A program made the translations under genes and the position numbers. 10,047 nt of DNA from Thermoplasmatota archaeon (GTDB lineage: Archaea > Thermoplasmatota > JAQUQK01). Where the stretch lies: the NCBI GenBank assembly GCA_028716125.1, contig JAQUQK010000031.1, positions 2,626 to 12,672 on the forward strand. The letters run 5' to 3'. Position 1 is the first letter of the stretch, and the number at the start of each line of letters is the position of its first letter. Positions 7,292 to 10,047 of this stretch are shown here, piece after piece. Under the pieces are notes generated by a model, which saw only the letters and a list, made by a program, of their open reading frames with translations, was not told the DNA's origin and ran no database searches.

Positions 7292-8632
7292 ATGGTTTAT
7301 GATTGCATGAATGAATTATACTCTTTGCTCAGCCCATCGGTTATTCTGAAACTGGAGCCTAAAAGGTCAGTTCTAATAGATCTCGGAAGAAATGGGGAAA
7401 CGCGATTCATCAACGAAAGCGCATCAATAATTCTTTCCAGTTCCGACGGCGAGAAATCGCTGTCAGAAATAGGCGCCATTCTGGCAAAAGAGTACGACGG
7501 TTCGGCGGAAGACGGCCGAAATCTAGCCGAAAAATTCTTAAAAACGTCGGCTGAAAATGGTCACGTTTTGCTGCTAAAGCAACCGGCCAAAAAGCAGATA
7601 CGCGTGACCGGCACTAGAGAATATCCTACTCCAATAAGCGCATCGCTCGAAGTTACAATGAGATGCAATTTGAAATGCAGGCACTGCTATGCCGAAGCGG
7701 GAGCGCCAAAAGGAAGGGAACTGGATACCACGCATATGAAGGGCATAATGGACAAGCTGAAGCGGTCGGGGGTGCTTCGTCTTACGTTCACCGGAGGCGA
7801 AACTCTTCTAAGGGAAGACATATTCGAATTGCTAGAGTATTCGTCAAAGATGTTCTCGACACAGCTAATGACCAACGGCACTCTCATAACCCCAAAGATT
7901 GCGGAAAAAATTGCAGGGCTGCGCGTTCCGGTGCAAATAAGCATTGACGGCTCGAAAGCGGAAACGCACGATTTTATACGGGACGTGCCCGGTTCGTTCG
8001 AAAGCGCTCTACACGGCGTAAGGATGCTTTCCAAAAAAGGCGTTTTCGTGATATTGGCGATGCTCGCCACACCTTTTAATCTCCGCGAGATAGAGGATAC
8101 TGTAAAACTGGCCATAGGATCCGGAGCGAAGGGCTTCCGTCTGGGGGCGCTCACGACGGTAGGCAGGGCCAAGGACCTTGGATGGAGCCTTACGCTGGAA
8201 CAGTTTGAGAAATCCCAGAGAATAATGGAATCAGTCCACCTGAAATACAAGGACAAAATCTGGATACAGACCGGCGAAAGCGGGATAACCGGAGATGAGG
8301 CGCCGCACGACGAGAGCGCTCCTGCGGGGAATTGCGGAGCCGGGCACTTGAACGTCGCCATATCGCCAGAAGGCGTCGTCAGGCCTTGCATCATAGGAGC
8401 AGACTCTGCCATGGAAATTGGCAATATAGATACGATGGAACCGGAACAAATCTGGAAATCCGCCAAGGTAAAATTTTATTCGGAAATTAAGGCCCCCAAT
8501 CGGTCAATCTGCGGCGACTGCAAGGAACTTGTTTTCTGCAATGGCTGTTTCCTCAAAGGGCACGTTTCGAAGGAGTCTGGAATTGATTGCAGGTGGCACG
8601 GAAGCGAAATGGCCGGAAAGTCCATGGATTGA
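7292..8632 (+). CDS. Radical SAM/SPASM peptide maturase with N-terminal PqqD-like (RRE) domain
   Basis: The product is 446 residues. Residues about 13-95 resemble the PqqD/RiPP-recognition fold (ILKLEPKRSVLIDLG, then FINESASIILSSSDGEKSLSEIGAILAKEY), which binds leader peptides. The radical SAM core starts with EVTMRCNLKCRHCY: Cys125, Cys129 and Cys132 form the CX3CX2C site for the SAM-binding 4Fe-4S cluster, followed by LTFTGGETLLRED. The SPASM domain has Cys348 and Cys366 in a CX12GX4C pattern, then Cys407, Cys410, Cys416, Cys419 and Cys433. That is enough to hold two auxiliary clusters, although the spacing is CX2CX5CX2C rather than the common CX2CX5CX3C. Length and domain order match sactisynthases such as AlbA. 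With the small cysteine-rich gene just upstream, the likely role is thioether formation in that peptide. An in-frame ATG at 7307 is an alternative start; neither has a good ribosome-binding site. Arginine codon use differs from the neighbours (3 CGC of 22, against 15 of 28 in pheS). Other SPASM roles, such as PqqE-type crosslinking or an anaerobic sulfatase activator, are less likely. Confidence 0.88.
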   Translation: MVYDCMNELYSLLSPSVILKLEPKRSVLIDLGRNGETRFINESASIILSSSDGEKSLSEIGAILAKEYDGSAEDGRNLAEKFLKTSAENGHVLLLKQPAKKQIRVTGTREYPTPISASLEVTMRCNLKCRHCYAEAGAPKGRELDTTHMKGIMDKLKRSGVLRLTFTGGETLLREDIFELLEYSSKMFSTQLMTNGTLITPKIAEKIAGLRVPVQISIDGSKAETHDFIRDVPGSFESALHGVRMLSKKGVFVILAMLATPFNLREIEDTVKLAIGSGAKGFRLGALTTVGRAKDLGWSLTLEQFEKSQRIMESVHLKYKDKIWIQTGESGITGDEAPHDESAPAGNCGAGHLNVAISPEGVVRPCIIGADSAMEIGNIDTMEPEQIWKSAKVKFYSEIKAPNRSICGDCKELVFCNGCFLKGHVSKESGIDCRWHGSEMAGKSMD

Positions 8633-8638
8633 ATATTT

Positions 8639-8654
8639 TTGCTCAATTGAGCAA
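8639..8654 (+). promoter_or_regulatory. Perfect 16-base palindrome, candidate operator
   Basis: TTGCTCAATTGAGCAA is an exact inverted repeat with no spacer, and it extends imperfectly to 8635-8658. It begins six bases after the maturase stop codon and abuts the TATA-like AATTAAATA. A dimeric regulator bound here would block TFB/TBP access. The UPF0251 DNA-binding protein encoded directly downstream is the obvious candidate. As RNA it could also fold into a hairpin at the end of the maturase mRNA, but the T-run lies before it, not after, which argues against a bacterial-type terminator. Confidence 0.6.
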
Positions 8655-8665
8655 TAATTAAATAG
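8655..8665 (+). promoter_or_regulatory. TATA box for the UPF0251 operon
   Basis: TAATTAAATAG resembles the archaeal TATA consensus, and its centre is about 33 bases before the ATG at 8693. Expected transcription start is near 8685, giving a leader of only a few bases. It directly adjoins the palindrome at 8639-8654. Confidence 0.5.
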
Positions 8666-8692
8666 CGCGTTGTGATATTGCAATGCGATAGC

Positions 8693-8977
8693 ATGCGGAT
8701 TCGCCTTGGAAGACCGAAGAAGGAAAGAAATCTCGCGGTTGCGCCGAAAGCCGAAAAATTCTCGCCGGATTGCGCACCGGCAGGCATAGTCCGCATCTCC
8801 GCCGATGAACTCGAAGCCCTTCGCCTCGCAGACCTTGAAAAACTCACGCAGGAAGAATGCGCCGAAAAGATGGGCATATCGCGCCGCACTTATTGGAACA
8901 CGCTGAAAAACGCTCGCGAAAAGATCGCAGGTGCGTTGATTTTTGGAAAGGAGATTCGAATTGGAGGCGCCGATTAA
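8693..8977 (+). CDS. UPF0251 (DUF134) family DNA-binding protein
   Basis: The product is 94 residues. The family pattern is clear: an N-terminal GRPKK tract, then F(S)PDCAPAGIVRISADELEALRLADLEKLTQEECAEKMGISRRTYWNTLKNAREKIAGALIFGKEIRI. The stretch from LTQEECAEKMGISRRTYWNTL is a sigma-factor-like helix-turn-helix, with GISRRTYWN as the recognition part. The start is set at the ATG at 8693, which gives the family-typical MRxRxGRPKK beginning. The GTG at 8672 would add seven atypical residues and fall before the predicted transcription start. Members are presumed transcription regulators and are often found near small NifX/NifB-like cofactor proteins; none is seen here. It heads a three-gene operon and lies just after a perfect palindrome, so it may regulate itself and the downstream transporter. 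Confidence 0.88.
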   Translation: MRIRLGRPKKERNLAVAPKAEKFSPDCAPAGIVRISADELEALRLADLEKLTQEECAEKMGISRRTYWNTLKNAREKIAGALIFGKEIRIGGAD

Positions 8978-9646
8978 ATGGTGAAAATCCGCGTTGAATT
9001 CAATCCGATGCCGCTTGAGATGGCATCAAGCACGGACAGAAGCGCCGCCGCCAAGTTGCGCTCGCTGCAATCATTCGTCGAATTTATGAAAAGTCTATCG
9101 CTTCGATGCGACGGCGCCGAAGTCGAAATCGTGAATCTCGCGCAGGATGCAGATAAAATCCCCCGGGGGGAGGAATCGCGGTGGGAACCCCACGTATATT
9201 TCGACGGAAAACTCGTTTTTGACAGGATGCCCGGCGCAGCCGAGATGCATGAGTCGATTGCAAAATCCGGCGTACGCTCAAAGGTTTACAAGCCAGCAAA
9301 AGAGCCGCGCCTGCGAATCGTGGTCTACTACAATTCGTTCCCTGTGCGCCTGGGCGGATGCATGGGTCCGGTATATCCAGAACTCAGCATGTCGCCCAAA
9401 TGGGCCGTTGAAAGATGGCAGGAGGCGTTCTACGAGGCGGCAAGCGATTTCGATGAAGTTTCCCTGGAGGTCGCGGACATTTCATTGATGCGCTATTCAG
9501 ATATTCCGGATTTCGCGCAGAGCATCAAAAGCCTGATTGTGGTAGCATTCAACGGCAAGCCCGTATTCCATCCGGACCGGGACAGCAAAATGCCTGGAAA
9601 GCAGGAATTGCAGAAAGAAATAGAGAGGTGGTTGAATGAGCGATGA
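8978..9646 (+). CDS. Hypothetical protein with two tandem thioredoxin-fold-like repeats
   Basis: The product is 222 residues, and I do not recognise the family. Two halves look homologous. Residues 2-98 run IRVEFNPMPLE, a helix, AEVEIVNLAQD, PHVYFDGKLVFDRMPGAAEMHESI. Residues 111-219 run LRIVVYYNSFPVRLGG, a helix, VSLEVADISLM, SLIVVAFNGKPVFHPD, MPGKQELQKEIERWL. The order beta, helix, beta, helix, beta, then a GK-turn-beta hairpin and a final helix suggests a thioredoxin-like fold, but there is no CXXC: only single cysteines (44 and 128) occur. No signal peptide or membrane segment is seen, so it should be cytoplasmic. The ATG follows the UPF0251 stop codon with no gap, GGAGG (8964-8968) serves as its ribosome-binding site, and its end overlaps the ABC ATPase gene by 11 bases. 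Translational coupling with both neighbours is therefore likely, and a shared role with the transporter is inferred. Confidence 0.75.
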   Translation: MVKIRVEFNPMPLEMASSTDRSAAAKLRSLQSFVEFMKSLSLRCDGAEVEIVNLAQDADKIPRGEESRWEPHVYFDGKLVFDRMPGAAEMHESIAKSGVRSKVYKPAKEPRLRIVVYYNSFPVRLGGCMGPVYPELSMSPKWAVERWQEAFYEAASDFDEVSLEVADISLMRYSDIPDFAQSIKSLIVVAFNGKPVFHPDRDSKMPGKQELQKEIERWLNER

Positions 9647-10047
9647 AAAAGGAATAGAAGTTAAAAATCTCTGGAAATACTATGACAAGTTTTGCGCAGT
9701 CGAATCCCTGAACCTTGAGGTGCGTTCCGGGGAAATCTTCGGGCTTTTGGGCTCAAATGGCGCGGGCAAGAGCACGACAATAAAATCCATAGTCGGGCTT
9801 ACTTCCCACGACAAGGGCGAGATATTGATTTGCGGAATTGACGCAGATGCGCATCCGATCGAGGCAAAGTCAAAATTAGGATATATACCGGAAAATCCTG
9901 CTTATTACGGCAGGCTCAAAGGGCGCGAATTTCTGAACCTTTGTGCCTCCATTCGCGGCAATGGCAGGGAAAAGATAAATTCACTGGCTGAGAAATTCGG
10001 CGTTGCGGACAAACTTGACGAGCAGATTTGCACATATTCAAAGGGAA
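9636..10047 (+). CDS. ABC transporter ATP-binding protein, N-terminal part
   Basis: 137 complete codons are visible before the right edge cuts the gene. The start ATG at 9636 has a GAGAGGTGG ribosome-binding site just upstream and overlaps the end of the preceding gene. It begins IEVKNLWKYYDKFCAVESLNLEV. Walker A is GSNGAGKST (residues 39-47). The Q-loop region reads LGYIPENPAYYGRLKGREFL, with Glu in place of the usual Gln, as is common in ABC-2 type exporters of drugs, antibiotics or membrane components. The last visible residues, TYSKG, begin the signature motif. The permease should lie beyond the window. The substrate is unknown; export of the peptide made by the upstream RiPP locus is possible, but this gene belongs to a separate transcription unit. 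Confidence 0.92.
   Translation, partial: MSDEKGIEVKNLWKYYDKFCAVESLNLEVRSGEIFGLLGSNGAGKSTTIKSIVGLTSHDKGEILICGIDADAHPIEAKSKLGYIPENPAYYGRLKGREFLNLCASIRGNGREKINSLAEKFGVADKLDEQICTYSKG

Noticed and set aside
7687..8466. A 259-codon minus-strand frame within the maturase gene
   Set aside because: The sense strand carries the full radical SAM/SPASM cysteine set, and the antisense translation shows no domain pattern.
9159..9171. C5G6 near-palindrome as a possible regulatory site or sequencing slip
   Set aside because: It lies inside an intact coding frame (codons for Ile-Pro-Arg-Gly-Glu), and the frame continues with sensible protein on both sides, so neither a frameshift nor a site is indicated.
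1..10047. CRISPR arrays, tRNA or rRNA genes, and insertion sequences
   Set aside because: No regularly spaced short repeats, tRNA-like arms or rRNA stretches, transposase motifs or terminal inverted repeats were seen on either strand.

Overview
The window looks archaeal. It carries an AMP phosphorylase of the archaeal type III nucleotide-salvage route, an archaeal/eukaryal-size phenylalanyl-tRNA synthetase alpha chain with an N-terminal winged-helix region, a UPF0251 (DUF134) DNA-binding protein, and secreted clan CD proteases with an archaeal-style lipobox. TATA-box promoters sit about 25 bases before start codons, which implies leaderless mRNAs, and T-rich tracts follow stop codons. The phylum cannot be fixed from this much sequence; a DPANN-like lineage or a member of the Thermoplasmatota are guesses only.

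Left part (1-3870, + strand): two consecutive paralogous genes for secreted gingipain-like (C25-type, clan CD) cysteine peptidases. The first is cut by the window edge. The second is complete: a lipoprotein signal, a region resembling cell-wall-binding repeat 2, a probable beta-sandwich, and a C-terminal peptidase domain with the His-Gly and Ser-Cys catalytic motifs. Middle part (3950-7038): divergent housekeeping genes, AMP phosphorylase on the minus strand and pheS on the plus strand, sharing an 83-base promoter region from which both appear to be transcribed without leaders.

The most interesting region is 7045-8632. A very short gene (7090-7218, 42 codons, easy to miss) encodes a peptide with a Cys-x3-Cys-x3-Cys cluster followed by a Gly/Phe/Thr-rich tail. 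It has its own TATA box and ribosome-binding site. It is followed by a T-run and then by a 446-residue radical SAM enzyme with an N-terminal PqqD-like (RRE) region and a complete SPASM cysteine set. This is the layout of a sactipeptide-type RiPP locus: precursor plus AlbA-like thioether-forming maturase. The cysteine spacing equals that of the two-peptide bacteriocin thuricin CD. The maturase uses arginine codons unlike its neighbours, which suggests acquisition by transfer.

Right part (8639-10047): a perfect 16-base palindrome next to a TATA box precedes a tightly packed operon. The operon holds a UPF0251 regulator, an internally duplicated thioredoxin-fold-like protein of unknown role, and an ABC transporter ATPase cut by the right edge. 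The palindrome is a candidate operator for the UPF0251 protein. Whether the transporter serves the neighbouring peptide system is open.
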